Source: Streptomyces sp. col6
GTDB lineage: Bacteria; Actinomycetota; Actinomycetes; Streptomycetales; Streptomycetaceae
Reading direction: 5' to 3'
Assembly (NCBI RefSeq): GCF_008042035.1
Contig: NZ_RDBL01000013.1
Coordinates: 1,218,437 to 1,282,436 of the forward strand
Length of the DNA: 64,000 nucleotides
The notes under the pieces were generated by a model. The model did no database searches. It saw only the letters and a program-made list of their open reading frames with translations, and was not told where the DNA came from. The position numbers were made by a program, and so were the translations under genes. Below, in pieces: positions 8,386 to 17,690 of the stretch. How positions within the stretch are numbered: position 1 is the stretch's first letter; the number at the start of each line of letters is the position of its first letter.

Positions 8386-11300
8386 ATGCAATCATCAACG
8401 CGCATCAGATCGGCGGTAGTTGCAGCGCTGCTGGGACTGCTCGCCGTACTCACCGGGCCGGGCGCCGCCCGTGCCGACGACACGGCGGAGCCCGTCGGCA
8501 CGACGGTCGGTGACCTCACCGGTTTCGCGGCCGACGGGGCCGTGTACCGCCTGACGGCGGGGGCGGCCAAGGCCCGCGTCAGCTTCGTCTCCGAGGAGAC
8601 CTTCCGTATCGAACTCGCCCCGGACGGCACCTTCCAGGACCCGGCCGGCGACGCCATCGTCCTGCCGCAGGGCACACCGCCCCGCACCCGCTGGAAGGAG
8701 CGCGGCGACCGCTACGAGCTCTCCACCCGCAGCGTCACCCTCCGTGTCTACAAGTCGCCTCTGCGGTTCGCTCTGTACCGGGCCGACGGCAGCCAGGTCT
8801 GGTCCGAGGCGAAGGGGCTGAGCTGGGACGCCGACCAGACCACCCAGACCCTCGCCCGGGGCGCGAACGAGCAGTTCTACGGCGCCGGCATGCAGAACGG
8901 CCGGGGCAACACCTCGCACCGCGGCAAGACCGTCGAGGTGGGTGTCGACTACAACTGGGACGACGGCGGCCACCCCAACTCGGTGCCGTTCTACCTCTCC
9001 TCGGCCGGCTACGGCGTCTTCCGCAACACCTTCGCCCCCGGCACCTACGCGTTCAACGACCCGGTGACCACCAGCGAGAAGGAGCAGCGCTTCGACGCGT
9101 ACTACTTCGCGGGCGACAGCGCCAAGGACGTCATCGGCCAGTACACGCAGCTCACCGGCAAGCCCTTCCTGCCGCCCGTCTACGGCATGGAGATCGGCGA
9201 CGCCGACTGCTACCTGCACAACGCCAACCGCGGTGAGCGTCACACCCTGGACGCGCTGAAGGTCGCCGACGGCTACCTCGACAACGACATGCCCAACGGC
9301 TGGATGCTTGTCAACGACGGCTACGGCTGCGGCTACGAGAACCTCGCCGAGACCGCGAAGGGCCTCCAGGACCGCGGCATGCAGGCCGGTCTGTGGACCG
9401 AGGACGGCATCGACAAGCTCGGCGACCAGGTCAAGGCCGGCCAGCGCGTCGCCAAGCTGGACGTGGCCTGGGTCGGCGCGGGCTACAAGTTCGCCCTGGA
9501 CGGCTGCAAGGACGCCTACAAGGGCATCGAGGCCAACAGCGACGCCCGCGGCTTCACGTACGCCCCCGAGAGCTGGTCCGGCGCGCAGCGCTGCGGCGTC
9601 CAGTGGTCCGGCGACCAGTACGGCACCTGGGACTACATCCGCTGGCAGATCCCGACCTACGCGGGCGCCACGATGTCCGGCCTCGCCTACACCACGGGCG
9701 ACGTCGACGGCATCTTCGGCGGCAGCGCCAAGACGTACACCCGTGACCTCCAGTGGAAGATGTTCCTGGGGACCACGATGACCATGGACGGCTGGGCGGC
9801 CAGCGACAAGCAGCCCTTCCGCTACGGCGAGCCGTACACCTCCATCAACCGCGACTACCTCAAGCTCAAGGAGTCGCTGCTGCCCTACCAGTACTCCTAC
9901 GCCCACGAGGCGACGAAGACCGGTGTCGGCATGGTCCGGCCGCTGGCCCTGGAGTACCCGGACGACCCGAAGGCCGCGACCGACACCGCGAAGTACGAGT
10001 TCATGTCGGGCGAGGACTTCCTCGTCGCCCCGGTCTACGAGGACAGCACCGAGCGCGACGGCATCTACCTGCCGAAGGGCACCTGGACCGACTACTGGAG
10101 CGGGCGCACCTACCAGGGCCCCGTCACCCTCGACGACTACAGCGCCCCGCTCGACACCCTGCCGCTGTTCGTGAAGGCCGGGGCGAGCGTGCCGATGTGG
10201 CCGGGCATCCGCTCGTACACCGACCGCACCGCCTCCTCCCCGCTGGCCTGGGACATCTACCCGCAGGGCCGCTCCTCGTTCACGCTGTACGAGGACGACG
10301 GCGTCACCCGTGAGCACCGCGACGGTGCGTACGCCACGCAGACCGCCGACGTCCGCGCACCCTCCCGGGGCTCCGGCGACGTCACCGTGGACATCGGGGC
10401 GAGCAAGGGGAGGTTCGACGGCAAGCAGCGCAGCCGCCCCTACGAGTTCACCGTGCACACCGGCTCCGAGCCGAGCGCGGTCCGGCTGAACGGCACGCTG
10501 CCCCGGCTCACCTCGGCCGCCGCGTACGCGAAGGCGAAGCAGGGCTGGTTCTACGACCGGGACGACCGGGGCGGGGTGGTCAGGATCAAGACCGCACCGC
10601 TCTCCACGGACCGCAAGTTCTCCGTCGAGCTGAAGCACACCAGTGCGGTCGGCGGCCGGAGCGCCGCCGCCACCGCCGCCGTCTCCGCCCCGCGCGGCCA
10701 GGAGGCCGGTGCGGGCGCCCCGAGCACCGTCGCCGTGGACGTCACGGCGGGCAGGGCCGATGTGACGGACGCGTCCGTCACGCTCGACGTCCCGAAGGGC
10801 TGGCAAGCCACCCCCGCCGCGCCCGTCGGGCGGATACCGGCGGGCACCACCCGCCGCGTCGCGGTCGAGGTCACCCCGGCGAAGGACGCCAAGGCGGGCG
10901 AGGCGCGGCTGACCGCCCTCGCGCGCTACCGGTCGGCGGGCGAGTCCCGCACCGCCACGGAGCGGCTGGCGGTCTCCGTCATGCCGGCGCCGCCCACCGG
11001 TGAGACCTGGGCGAGCGACATGGAGTGGCTGAACGCGGTCAACGGCTACGGCCCCGCCGAACGCGACCGCAGCAACGGCGAGTCGGGCGCTGCCGACGGG
11101 CACCCGCTCGCACTGGCCGGGAAGACGTACGAAAAGGGGATCGGCACCCACGCCGACTCCGACATCGAGGTCTACCTCGGCGGCCGGTGCTCCCGTTTCA
11201 CCGCGGACGCGGGCATCGACGACGAGATCAATGGGTACGGCGAGGTCGCGTTCTCCGTCGAGGCGGACGGCAAGGTGCTGTGGACCTCGCCGAAGGTGAC

Positions 11301-11436
11301 CGGCGCTTCGGAGGCCGTACCGGTCGACGTGGCGCTCGACGGAGCGCGCCATGTGCGTCTCAAGGTCACGGACACCAACGGGTCCAAGACCGGTGACCAC
11401 GGGGACTGGGCCGCGGCGCGCTTCAGCTGTTCCTGA
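8386..11436 (+). CDS. Secreted GH31 alpha-glycosidase with C-terminal NPCBM domain
   Basis: 1016 residues. A Sec signal peptide (basic MQSSTRIR, hydrophobic core, cleavage near ARA-DD at about 29-30) sends it outside. An N-terminal beta domain is followed by a GH31 barrel. KFALDGC gives the probable nucleophile D372, WSGDQ gives the probable acid/base D410, and TTGDVDGIFGGS is the DIGGF-like strand. Residues of roughly 790-870 form an NEW3-like linker domain. The last 150 form an NPCBM carbohydrate-binding module (YEKGIGTHADSDIEVYLGG). It probably trims alpha-linked glycans; whether glucosidase, xylosidase or transglycosylase cannot be decided. It sits between mshC and parJ, which I remember as adjacent in S. 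coelicolor. Confidence 0.88.
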   Translation: MQSSTRIRSAVVAALLGLLAVLTGPGAARADDTAEPVGTTVGDLTGFAADGAVYRLTAGAAKARVSFVSEETFRIELAPDGTFQDPAGDAIVLPQGTPPRTRWKERGDRYELSTRSVTLRVYKSPLRFALYRADGSQVWSEAKGLSWDADQTTQTLARGANEQFYGAGMQNGRGNTSHRGKTVEVGVDYNWDDGGHPNSVPFYLSSAGYGVFRNTFAPGTYAFNDPVTTSEKEQRFDAYYFAGDSAKDVIGQYTQLTGKPFLPPVYGMEIGDADCYLHNANRGERHTLDALKVADGYLDNDMPNGWMLVNDGYGCGYENLAETAKGLQDRGMQAGLWTEDGIDKLGDQVKAGQRVAKLDVAWVGAGYKFALDGCKDAYKGIEANSDARGFTYAPESWSGAQRCGVQWSGDQYGTWDYIRWQIPTYAGATMSGLAYTTGDVDGIFGGSAKTYTRDLQWKMFLGTTMTMDGWAASDKQPFRYGEPYTSINRDYLKLKESLLPYQYSYAHEATKTGVGMVRPLALEYPDDPKAATDTAKYEFMSGEDFLVAPVYEDSTERDGIYLPKGTWTDYWSGRTYQGPVTLDDYSAPLDTLPLFVKAGASVPMWPGIRSYTDRTASSPLAWDIYPQGRSSFTLYEDDGVTREHRDGAYATQTADVRAPSRGSGDVTVDIGASKGRFDGKQRSRPYEFTVHTGSEPSAVRLNGTLPRLTSAAAYAKAKQGWFYDRDDRGGVVRIKTAPLSTDRKFSVELKHTSAVGGRSAAATAAVSAPRGQEAGAGAPSTVAVDVTAGRADVTDASVTLDVPKGWQATPAAPVGRIPAGTTRRVAVEVTPAKDAKAGEARLTALARYRSAGESRTATERLAVSVMPAPPTGETWASDMEWLNAVNGYGPAERDRSNGESGAADGHPLALAGKTYEKGIGTHADSDIEVYLGGRCSRFTADAGIDDEINGYGEVAFSVEADGKVLWTSPKVTGASEAVPVDVALDGARHVRLKVTDTNGSKTGDHGDWAAARFSCS

Positions 11437-11455
11437 ATGCCGGTCGCACAGCGAA

Positions 11456-11487
11456 GGAGCCGGGCGGGTGCGTACCCGCCCGGCTCC
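11456..11487. terminator. Bidirectional terminator between GH31 and parJ
   Basis: Perfect 14-bp stem: GGAGCCGGGCGGGT (11456-11469) with ACCCGCCCGGCTCC (11474-11487), 4-base loop. It lies between two convergent genes. Confidence 0.8.
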
Positions 11488-11496
11488 GTGCCGCTC

Positions 11497-12693
11497 TCAG
11501 CCCCGCGAGCCGGGGCCGTCGTCGTCCGGCTCGCCGCCGTCCGGACGGTCCTCGGCCGGCCCGCCACCGCCCGTGCGGTCGTCGTCCGCACCGGAGACGT
11601 CCGGGCCGTCGCCGTCCGGCTGTTCGTCGCCGGGGGTCTGCGCCGGGCCGCCCTCCGTGCCCGTGGCCCGGTCGCCGGGCCCGTCGGCCGGTGGCCGGCC
11701 GGTCGCCGACCGGCCGGGACCCTCGGGCTGGGCGGGACCTCCCGGCTGGCCGGGCCCCGGCTTCGGCGGTCTCGTCCGGCCGCTCGACGTGTCCCGGAGG
11801 TACGTCGCGTCCCCGCTCTCCGTGGCATGCCCGCCGGGCGGCTGCGCGGGGCCCGGGTCGCGGCGCCGCAGATAGCGCTCGAACTCCCGGGCGATCGCCT
11901 CACCGCTCGCCTCGGGCAGCTCCGCGGTGTCCCGGGCCTCCTCCAGCGTCTGCACGTACTCGGCCACCTCGCTGTCCTCGGCGGCCAGTTGGTCGACCCC
12001 GACCTGCCAGGCGCGGGCGTCCTCGGGCAGTTCGCCGAGCGGGATGCGCAGCCCGAGCAGGTCCTCCAGACGGTTCAGCAGAGCCAGTGTGGCCTTGGGG
12101 TTGGGCGGCTGCGACACGTAGTGCGGCACCGCCGCCCACAGGCTCACCGCGGGCACGCCCGCGTGCGTGCACGCCTCCTGGAGGATGCCGACGATGCCGG
12201 TCGGGCCCTCGTACCTGGTCTCCTCCAGGTCCATGGTGCGCGCCAGATCGGGGTCGGACGTCACCCCGCTGACCGGGACCGGGCGGGTGTGCGGGGTGTC
12301 GCCGAGCAGCGCACCGAGCACCACCACCATCTCGACGCCCAGTTCGTGCGCGAAGCCCAGGATCTCGTTGCAGAACGAGCGCCAGCGCATGGACGGTTCG
12401 ATGCCCCGGACCAGCACGAGGTCGCGTGGCTTGTCCCCGCCGACGCGGACCACGGAGAGCCGGGTCGTCGGCCAGGTGATCTTGCGCACCCCGCCGTCCA
12501 GAAAGACGGTCGGGCGGTTGACCTGGAAGTCGTAGTAGTCCTCGGCGTCCAGCGCTGCGAACACCTCGCCCTTCCACTCCCGGTCCAGATGCGCGACCGC
12601 CGTGGAGGCGGCGTCACCTGCGTCGTTCCACCCCTCGAACGCGGCCACCATGACCGGGTCGATCAGCTCGGGAACCCCCTCGAGCTCGATCAC
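11497..12693 (-). CDS. parJ: PAC2-family protein, ParJ-like
   Basis: 398 residues. It opens VIELEGVPELIDPVMVAAFE, then GWNDAGDAAS, typical of the actinobacterial PAC2 family. In S. coelicolor the homologue next to mshC and glpD (SCO1662, ParJ) binds ParA and influences its polymerisation during sporulation segregation; the assignment here is by family and position. GTG 12693 is chosen because GGAAGGAGG lies six bases upstream; the open frame continues to 12903 without homology. The last 120 residues or so are a Gly/Pro/Asp/Glu-rich disordered tail. Confidence 0.78.
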   Translation of the reverse strand: MIELEGVPELIDPVMVAAFEGWNDAGDAASTAVAHLDREWKGEVFAALDAEDYYDFQVNRPTVFLDGGVRKITWPTTRLSVVRVGGDKPRDLVLVRGIEPSMRWRSFCNEILGFAHELGVEMVVVLGALLGDTPHTRPVPVSGVTSDPDLARTMDLEETRYEGPTGIVGILQEACTHAGVPAVSLWAAVPHYVSQPPNPKATLALLNRLEDLLGLRIPLGELPEDARAWQVGVDQLAAEDSEVAEYVQTLEEARDTAELPEASGEAIAREFERYLRRRDPGPAQPPGGHATESGDATYLRDTSSGRTRPPKPGPGQPGGPAQPEGPGRSATGRPPADGPGDRATGTEGGPAQTPGDEQPDGDGPDVSGADDDRTGGGGPAEDRPDGGEPDDDGPGSRG

Positions 12694-12833
12694 CCAGGCC
12701 TCCTTCCGAAGTTCCCTTGCGTACGGACCAACCTTACGGCTTGTGGCCTCCCGGACCGCAGCCCCCGTGCACGGCCGGGTGAAGAGGGTGTATCGGGGTG
12801 CGGAACCCCCCTCAGTGGGGCAACGTACTCTCG

Positions 12834-12848
12834 ATACATCCGAGCTGT
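12834..12848. promoter_or_regulatory. GntR operator candidate B (fuconate operon)
   Basis: ATACATCCGAGCTGT matches the palindrome ATACATCSGATGTAT at 12 of 15 positions, with a perfect left half. It lies about 64 bp upstream of site A. See the regulator gene at 18825-19496. Confidence 0.5.
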
Positions 12849-12897
12849 CGGCCAAAAATTCGCGCATCGCTCTGGACTTGCCGCCTCGGAGGCGGCT

Positions 12898-12912
12898 ATA
12901 CATCGGATGACC
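12898..12912. promoter_or_regulatory. GntR operator candidate A over the fuconate operon promoter
   Basis: ATACATCGGATGACC matches ATACATCSGATGTAT at 12 of 15 positions. It overlaps a possible -10 (TATACA, 12897-12902) with TGGACT at 12873-12878 as a weak -35, 18 bp away. Binding here would block initiation. Site C is centred exactly 20 bp downstream. Confidence 0.55.
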
Positions 12913-12917
12913 GGCAC

Positions 12918-12932
12918 AGAGGTCCGATGTTA
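12918..12932. promoter_or_regulatory. GntR operator candidate C
   Basis: The right half TCCGATGT fits the same palindrome (10 of 15 overall). Its centre, 12925, is two helical turns from site A (centre 12905), so dimers would bind on the same face of the DNA. Confidence 0.42.
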
Positions 12933-12950
12933 ATTCCCCTGGGGGCGCGC

Positions 12951-14288
12951 ATGAGCCAGACCGTCACGGATTTCGAGGTCCACGACATCCGATTTCCGAC
13001 CTCGGAACAACTGGACGGTTCGGACGCCATGAACCCCGACCCCGACTACTCGGCGGCCTACGTGGTCCTGCGGACCGACGCCGCCGGTGCGGACGGCGAC
13101 CCGGTCGAGGGCCACGGCTTCTGCTTCACCATCGGCCGGGGCAACGAGGTCATGGCCGCCGCCATCGAGGCGCTGCGGCCCTATCTGACCGGGCGTTCCG
13201 CACCGCGTACGGCGGCGGACCTCGGCGCCCTGTACCGGGAGCTGACCCATGACTCCCAACTCCGCTGGCTGGGGCCCGAGAAGGGTGTGATGCACATGGC
13301 GGCCGGTGCGGTGGTCAACGCCGCCTGGGACCTGGCCGCCAAGCTGGCGGGCAGACCCGTCTGGCAGTTCCTGGCGGAGATGACACCCGAGGAGCTGGTC
13401 TCCCTCGTCGACTTCCGCTACCTCACCGACGCCCTCACCCCCGACGAGGCACTGGCGATCCTGCGCGCCGCCGGACCGGGCCGCGCCGAACGCACCGCCC
13501 GGCTGCGCGCCGAGGGCTACCCCGCGTACACCACCTCGCCCGGCTGGCTCGGCTACTCCGACGACAAGCTCGTCCGGCTCGCCGAGCAGGCCGTCGCCGA
13601 CGGCTTCACCCAGATCAAGCTCAAGGTCGGCGGCCGGGTCGACGACGACGTCCGCCGGATGGCGCTCGCCCGCAAGGCCGTCGGCCCCGGCGTCCGTATC
13701 GCCGTCGACGCCAACCAGCGCTGGGACGTCGCCGACGCCGTCGCGTGGATGACCGCGCTGGCCCCGTACGACCCGCACTGGATCGAGGAGCCGACCAGTC
13801 CCGACGACGTACTCGGCCACGCCGCCGTGCGCGCCGGGCAGCCGGTCAAGGTCGCCACCGGGGAGCACGTCGCCAACCGGGTCGTCTTCAAGCAGCTGCT
13901 CCAGGCCGGCGCCGTCGACTTCGTCCAGATCGACGCCGCACGGGTCGCCGGCGTCAACGAGAACCTCGCGATCCTGCTGCTGGCCGCCAAGTACGGCGTC
14001 CCGGTCTGCCCGCACGCCGGCGGCGTCGGCCTGTGCGAACTCGTCCAGCACCTCTCGATGTTCGACTACGTGGCCGTCTCCGGCACCCGCGAGGACCGGG
14101 TCATCGAGTACGTCGACCACCTCCACGAGCACTTCGTCGACCCCGCCGTCATCGAGAACGGGCACTACACGGCCCCCGCGTCGCCCGGCTTCTCGGCCAG
14201 GATGCGCCCCGAGTCGATCGCCGCCCACCGCTACCCGCAGGGCCCCGTCTGGCAGGCCCGCCGCACCGAGAAGGAGAACGCCCGATGA
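12951..14288 (+). CDS. L-fuconate dehydratase-like enolase-superfamily enzyme
   Basis: 445 residues, matching fuconate dehydratase (FucD) length. It removes water from a sugar acid to give a 2-keto-3-deoxy acid. QIKLKVGGR carries the catalytic Lys pair, VDANQRWDV and WIEEPTSPDD supply metal-binding acidic residues, and CPHAGGVGL contains the histidine of the His-Asp pair. The start is ATG 12951 (MSQTVTDFEVHDIRFP). It is first in an operon and overlaps the SDR by ATGA. L-fuconate is the best guess; close relatives act on other 6-deoxy or pentonic acids. Confidence 0.85.
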   Translation: MSQTVTDFEVHDIRFPTSEQLDGSDAMNPDPDYSAAYVVLRTDAAGADGDPVEGHGFCFTIGRGNEVMAAAIEALRPYLTGRSAPRTAADLGALYRELTHDSQLRWLGPEKGVMHMAAGAVVNAAWDLAAKLAGRPVWQFLAEMTPEELVSLVDFRYLTDALTPDEALAILRAAGPGRAERTARLRAEGYPAYTTSPGWLGYSDDKLVRLAEQAVADGFTQIKLKVGGRVDDDVRRMALARKAVGPGVRIAVDANQRWDVADAVAWMTALAPYDPHWIEEPTSPDDVLGHAAVRAGQPVKVATGEHVANRVVFKQLLQAGAVDFVQIDAARVAGVNENLAILLLAAKYGVPVCPHAGGVGLCELVQHLSMFDYVAVSGTREDRVIEYVDHLHEHFVDPAVIENGHYTAPASPGFSARMRPESIAAHRYPQGPVWQARRTEKENAR

Positions 14289-15064
14289 CCGGCACACGCG
14301 ACTTCGAGGGCATGAACGCCCTGGTGACGGGCGGCGCCTCCGGGATAGGGGCCGCCGTCACCACCCTGCTCCTGGAACGCGGGGCCCGCGTCGCCGTCCT
14401 CGACCGGGACATCACGGGCGCCCCCGACGGCGCCCTCGCCGTCGAGGCCGACGTCACCGACGACGCGGCCGTGCGCGCCGGAGTGGACCGGGCCGCCGCC
14501 GAACTCGGCTCCCTGCACACCCTGGTCTCCAACGCGGGCATCGGCGCCATCGGCACCGTCGAGGACAACGACGACGCCGAGTGGGCCCGGGTCCTCGACA
14601 TCAACGTCCTCGGCATGGTCCGCGCCGCCCGGCACGCCCTGCCGCACCTGCGCCGGGCCGCAGCCGAGCGCCCCGGCGCCGTATCCATCACCCACACCTG
14701 CTCCATCGCCGCGACCGCCGGGCTGCCCCAGCGCGCCCTGTACAGCGCGAGCAAGGGCGCCGTCCTCTCGCTCACCCTCGCCATGGCCGCCGACCACGTC
14801 CGCGAGGGCGTCCGCGTCAACTGCGTCAACCCGGGCACCGCCGACACGCCCTGGATCGGCCGGCTCCTGGAGCAGGCCGACGACCCGGCCGCCGAACGCG
14901 CCGCCCTCGACGCCCGGCAGCCGCTGGGCCGGCTGGTCTCCGCCGGCGAGGTGGCCGCCGCGGTCGTCTACCTCGCGAGCCCCGCCGCGGCCTCCGTGAC
15001 GGGAACCGCCCTCGCCGTCGACGGCGGGATGCAGGGCCTGCGCCTGCGCCCCGCCGACCGCTGA
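14285..15064 (+). CDS. Short-chain dehydrogenase (probable 2-keto-3-deoxy-sugar-acid dehydrogenase)
   Basis: 259 residues with a classical SDR layout: TGGASGIGAA (cofactor loop), NAG (VSNAGIG), catalytic Ser in THTCSIAA, YSASK (Tyr-xxx-Lys), and PGTADTPW. The acidic residue ending the second strand (VLDRD) points to NAD(H) rather than NADP(H). It is coupled to the dehydratase by a 4-base ATGA overlap. In the non-phosphorylating fucose route an SDR oxidises 2-keto-3-deoxy-L-fuconate. That role is inferred from the neighbour; it could also oxidise the sugar itself. Confidence 0.82.
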   Translation: MTGTRDFEGMNALVTGGASGIGAAVTTLLLERGARVAVLDRDITGAPDGALAVEADVTDDAAVRAGVDRAAAELGSLHTLVSNAGIGAIGTVEDNDDAEWARVLDINVLGMVRAARHALPHLRRAAAERPGAVSITHTCSIAATAGLPQRALYSASKGAVLSLTLAMAADHVREGVRVNCVNPGTADTPWIGRLLEQADDPAAERAALDARQPLGRLVSAGEVAAAVVYLASPAAASVTGTALAVDGGMQGLRLRPADR

Positions 15065-15126
15065 ACCCGCACCGCCGCCATGCCAACCGGGCTCCGAGCC
15101 GCGACCCACAAAGGAACGGGACACCA

Positions 15127-16167
15127 ATGAGAGTGCGTACGACGAGTGCGGCAGCCTGTGCCGTACTGCTGGCCGTCACCGCCCTCGCGGGCTGCAACCG
15201 CGAATCGTCGGACAGCGGCGCGGGCGGCGGCAAGGTCGGCATCGACCTGCCGCGCAGCGACAGCGACTTCTGGAACTCGTACCAGAACTACATCAAGAAG
15301 GGCGTCAAGGACGGCGAGGTCTCCGCCCTCCCGCTGACCAACTCGCAGAACGACATCGGCAAGCTCGTCGCCAACGTGCAGACGTTCACCGACCAGGGCG
15401 CCAAGGCCGTGGTGATGGCCCCGCAGGACACCGGCGCGATAGCCGAGTCGCTCAACAGCCTCAACGACAGGAAGATCCCCGTCGTCAGTGTCGACACCCG
15501 CCCCGACAAGGGCGACATCTACATGGTGGTGCGCGCCGACAACAAGGCGTACGGCACCAACGCCTGCAAGTACCTCGGCGAGCAGCTGAAAGGCAAGGGC
15601 AAGGTCGTCGAGTTCCAGGGCGACCTGTCCTCCATCAACGGCCGCGACCGCTCCGAGGCGTTCAAGGCGTGCATGGACAAGGACTTCCCCGGCATCAAGG
15701 TGTTCGAGCTGGCCACCGACTGGAAGGGCGACGTCGCCTCCGCGAAGCTCCAGTCGACGCTGGCCGCACACCCGGACATCAACGGCATCTACATGCAGGC
15801 CGGCGGCGTCTTCCTGCAGCCGACCCTCGCGCTCCTGGAACAGAAGAAGCTGCTGAAGCCCGCCGGTTCGGACGGCCACATCACCATCATCTCCAACGAC
15901 GGCATCCCCGAGGAGTTCGACGCCATCAGGGCCGGGAAGATCGACGCGACGATCTCCCAGCCCGCCGACCTGTACGCGAAGTACGCGCTGTACTACGCGA
16001 AGGCGGCGCTGGACGGCAAGACCTTCGAGGCGGGCCCCACCGACCACGACTCCACCATCATCAAGATCCCGAACGGCTACGAGGACCAGCTTCCCGCACC
16101 CCTGGTCACCAAGGAGAACGTCGACGACCCGAAGCTGTGGGCCAACCAGCTGGAGAAGAAGAACTAG
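15127..16167 (+). CDS. Sugar ABC transporter substrate-binding lipoprotein
   Basis: 346 residues. The signal sequence ends in the lipobox LAGC (Cys near residue 22), so the protein is anchored on the outer face of the membrane. The body is a type-I periplasmic-binding fold of the ribose/autoinducer-2 kind: KVGIDLPRSDSDFWNSYQ, MAPQDTGAIAESL, VVSVDTRPDKGD, GRDRSEAFKACMD, QAGGVFLQPTL. It feeds the ATPase and permease that follow. The ligand is presumably the sugar or sugar acid used by this operon. Confidence 0.88.
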   Translation: MRVRTTSAAACAVLLAVTALAGCNRESSDSGAGGGKVGIDLPRSDSDFWNSYQNYIKKGVKDGEVSALPLTNSQNDIGKLVANVQTFTDQGAKAVVMAPQDTGAIAESLNSLNDRKIPVVSVDTRPDKGDIYMVVRADNKAYGTNACKYLGEQLKGKGKVVEFQGDLSSINGRDRSEAFKACMDKDFPGIKVFELATDWKGDVASAKLQSTLAAHPDINGIYMQAGGVFLQPTLALLEQKKLLKPAGSDGHITIISNDGIPEEFDAIRAGKIDATISQPADLYAKYALYYAKAALDGKTFEAGPTDHDSTIIKIPNGYEDQLPAPLVTKENVDDPKLWANQLEKKN

Positions 16168-16169
16168 CC

Positions 16170-17690
16170 ATGGACGCTCAGGCACCACCACCCGCCGTAC
16201 AGGCGGAAGGCGTCGTCAAACGCTTCGGGCCTACCGTGGCGCTCGACGGGGTGAAGCTGACCGTACGGCCCGGCGAGTCGCACGCGCTCGTCGGCCGCAA
16301 CGGCGCCGGCAAGTCCACGCTGGTCGGCGTCCTGACCGGGCTGCACAAGGCGGACGCGGGCACGGTCACCTTCGGCGGCGAGCCCGCGCCCGCCTTCGGC
16401 GACACCACGGCCTGGCAGTCCAGGGTCGCCTGCGTCTACCAGAAGTCCATGGTGGTCCCCGATCTGACCGTCGCCGAGAACCTCTTCCTCAACCGCTTCG
16501 ACGAGAACACCCGCTGGATCAGCTGGGGAAGGCTGCGCAAGCGCGCCGAGCAGCTGCTCGCCGTGTACGGCGTCCAGGTCGACCCGAACACCCGGGCACG
16601 CGATCTCGCGGTCGAGCAGCGGCAGTTCGTGGAGATCGCCCGCGCGCTGTCCTTCGGCGCCCGGCTGATCGTCCTGGACGAGCCGACCGCCCAGCTCGAC
16701 GCCCGGGGCATCGCCCGCCTCTTCGACAAGCTCCGCGAACTGCAGAGCCGGGGCGTGGCGTTCCTCTTCATCTCGCACCACCTCCAGGAGGTGTACGAGC
16801 TGTGCACCGCGGTCACCGTCTACCGCGACGCCCGGCACGTCCTGACCGCCCCCGTCGCCGAGGTCGCCAAGGAGGACCTGGTCGCGGCCATGACCGGGGA
16901 GAAGGCCGCCGGCGCGACCGCCTGGCACGCGGCGGGCGGGACGGCGCCCGACTCGTCCGCCGAGCCCGTCCTGAGCACCGAACAGCTCAGCCTCCCGGGC
17001 CGGTTCGAGCCCCTGGACCTTCAGGTCCGCCCCGGCGAGGTGCTGGGCCTCGCCGGAGCGGCGGCCAGCGGCAACACCGCCGTCGGCGAGGTGCTGGCCG
17101 GAATGCGCAAGGCGGGCGGCGGCACGGTCCGGGTGCGGGGCAGGGCCGTACGGGCGGGCAGCGTGCCGGACGCGCTGGCCGCCGGGATCGGCTACATCCC
17201 GGAGGACCGGCACGACCAGGGCCTCGTCCCGGAGCGCAGCGTCGCAGAGAACGCCACCCTCACGGTGGCCGACCAGCTCGGCCCGTGGGGGACCGTCCTG
17301 CCCTCGCGTACCAGGGAGTTCGCCCGGGGGATGATCGCCTCGCTCGACATCAAGACCCAGGGCCCCGAGCAGCCCGTCTCCGGGCTCTCCGGCGGCAACC
17401 AGCAGAAGGTCGTGGTCGCCCGCGCCCTGGCCCGCGACCCCAGCGTGCTTGTGGCGGTCCGGCCCACCGCGGGCGTGGACGTCAAGTCCAAGGACTCGCT
17501 CCTCGGAGTCGTACGCCGGGTCGCCGACGCGGGCAACGCCGCCGTCGTCGTCTCGGACGAACTGGACGATCTGCGGGTCTGCGACCGGGTCCTCGCCCTG
17601 TTCCACGGGCGGGTCGTCGCAACGTTCGACAGCGGGTGGACCGACGGGGAACTCGTCGCCGCCATGGAAGGTGTGGGGGAGAGGGAATGA
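16170..17690 (+). CDS. Sugar ABC transporter ATPase (tandem nucleotide-binding domains)
   Basis: 506 residues, an RbsA/XylG-type fused pair of ABC domains. Domain 1 has Walker A GRNGAGKST and Walker B LIVLDEPTAQLD but a weak signature (LAVEQRQFVEIA). Domain 2 has a degenerate Walker A (GLAGAAASGNTAVGEV) but a full signature LSGGNQQKV. This split is normal for the family. It begins two bases after the binding-protein stop and overlaps the permease by ATGA. Confidence 0.9.
   Translation: MDAQAPPPAVQAEGVVKRFGPTVALDGVKLTVRPGESHALVGRNGAGKSTLVGVLTGLHKADAGTVTFGGEPAPAFGDTTAWQSRVACVYQKSMVVPDLTVAENLFLNRFDENTRWISWGRLRKRAEQLLAVYGVQVDPNTRARDLAVEQRQFVEIARALSFGARLIVLDEPTAQLDARGIARLFDKLRELQSRGVAFLFISHHLQEVYELCTAVTVYRDARHVLTAPVAEVAKEDLVAAMTGEKAAGATAWHAAGGTAPDSSAEPVLSTEQLSLPGRFEPLDLQVRPGEVLGLAGAAASGNTAVGEVLAGMRKAGGGTVRVRGRAVRAGSVPDALAAGIGYIPEDRHDQGLVPERSVAENATLTVADQLGPWGTVLPSRTREFARGMIASLDIKTQGPEQPVSGLSGGNQQKVVVARALARDPSVLVAVRPTAGVDVKSKDSLLGVVRRVADAGNAAVVVSDELDDLRVCDRVLALFHGRVVATFDSGWTDGELVAAMEGVGERE

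Noticed and set aside
8395..11400. A 1001-codon open frame opposite the GH31 gene
   Set aside because: Its amino acids are Gly/Arg/Val/Leu-rich without domains; it is an artefact of high GC in codon position three of the real gene.
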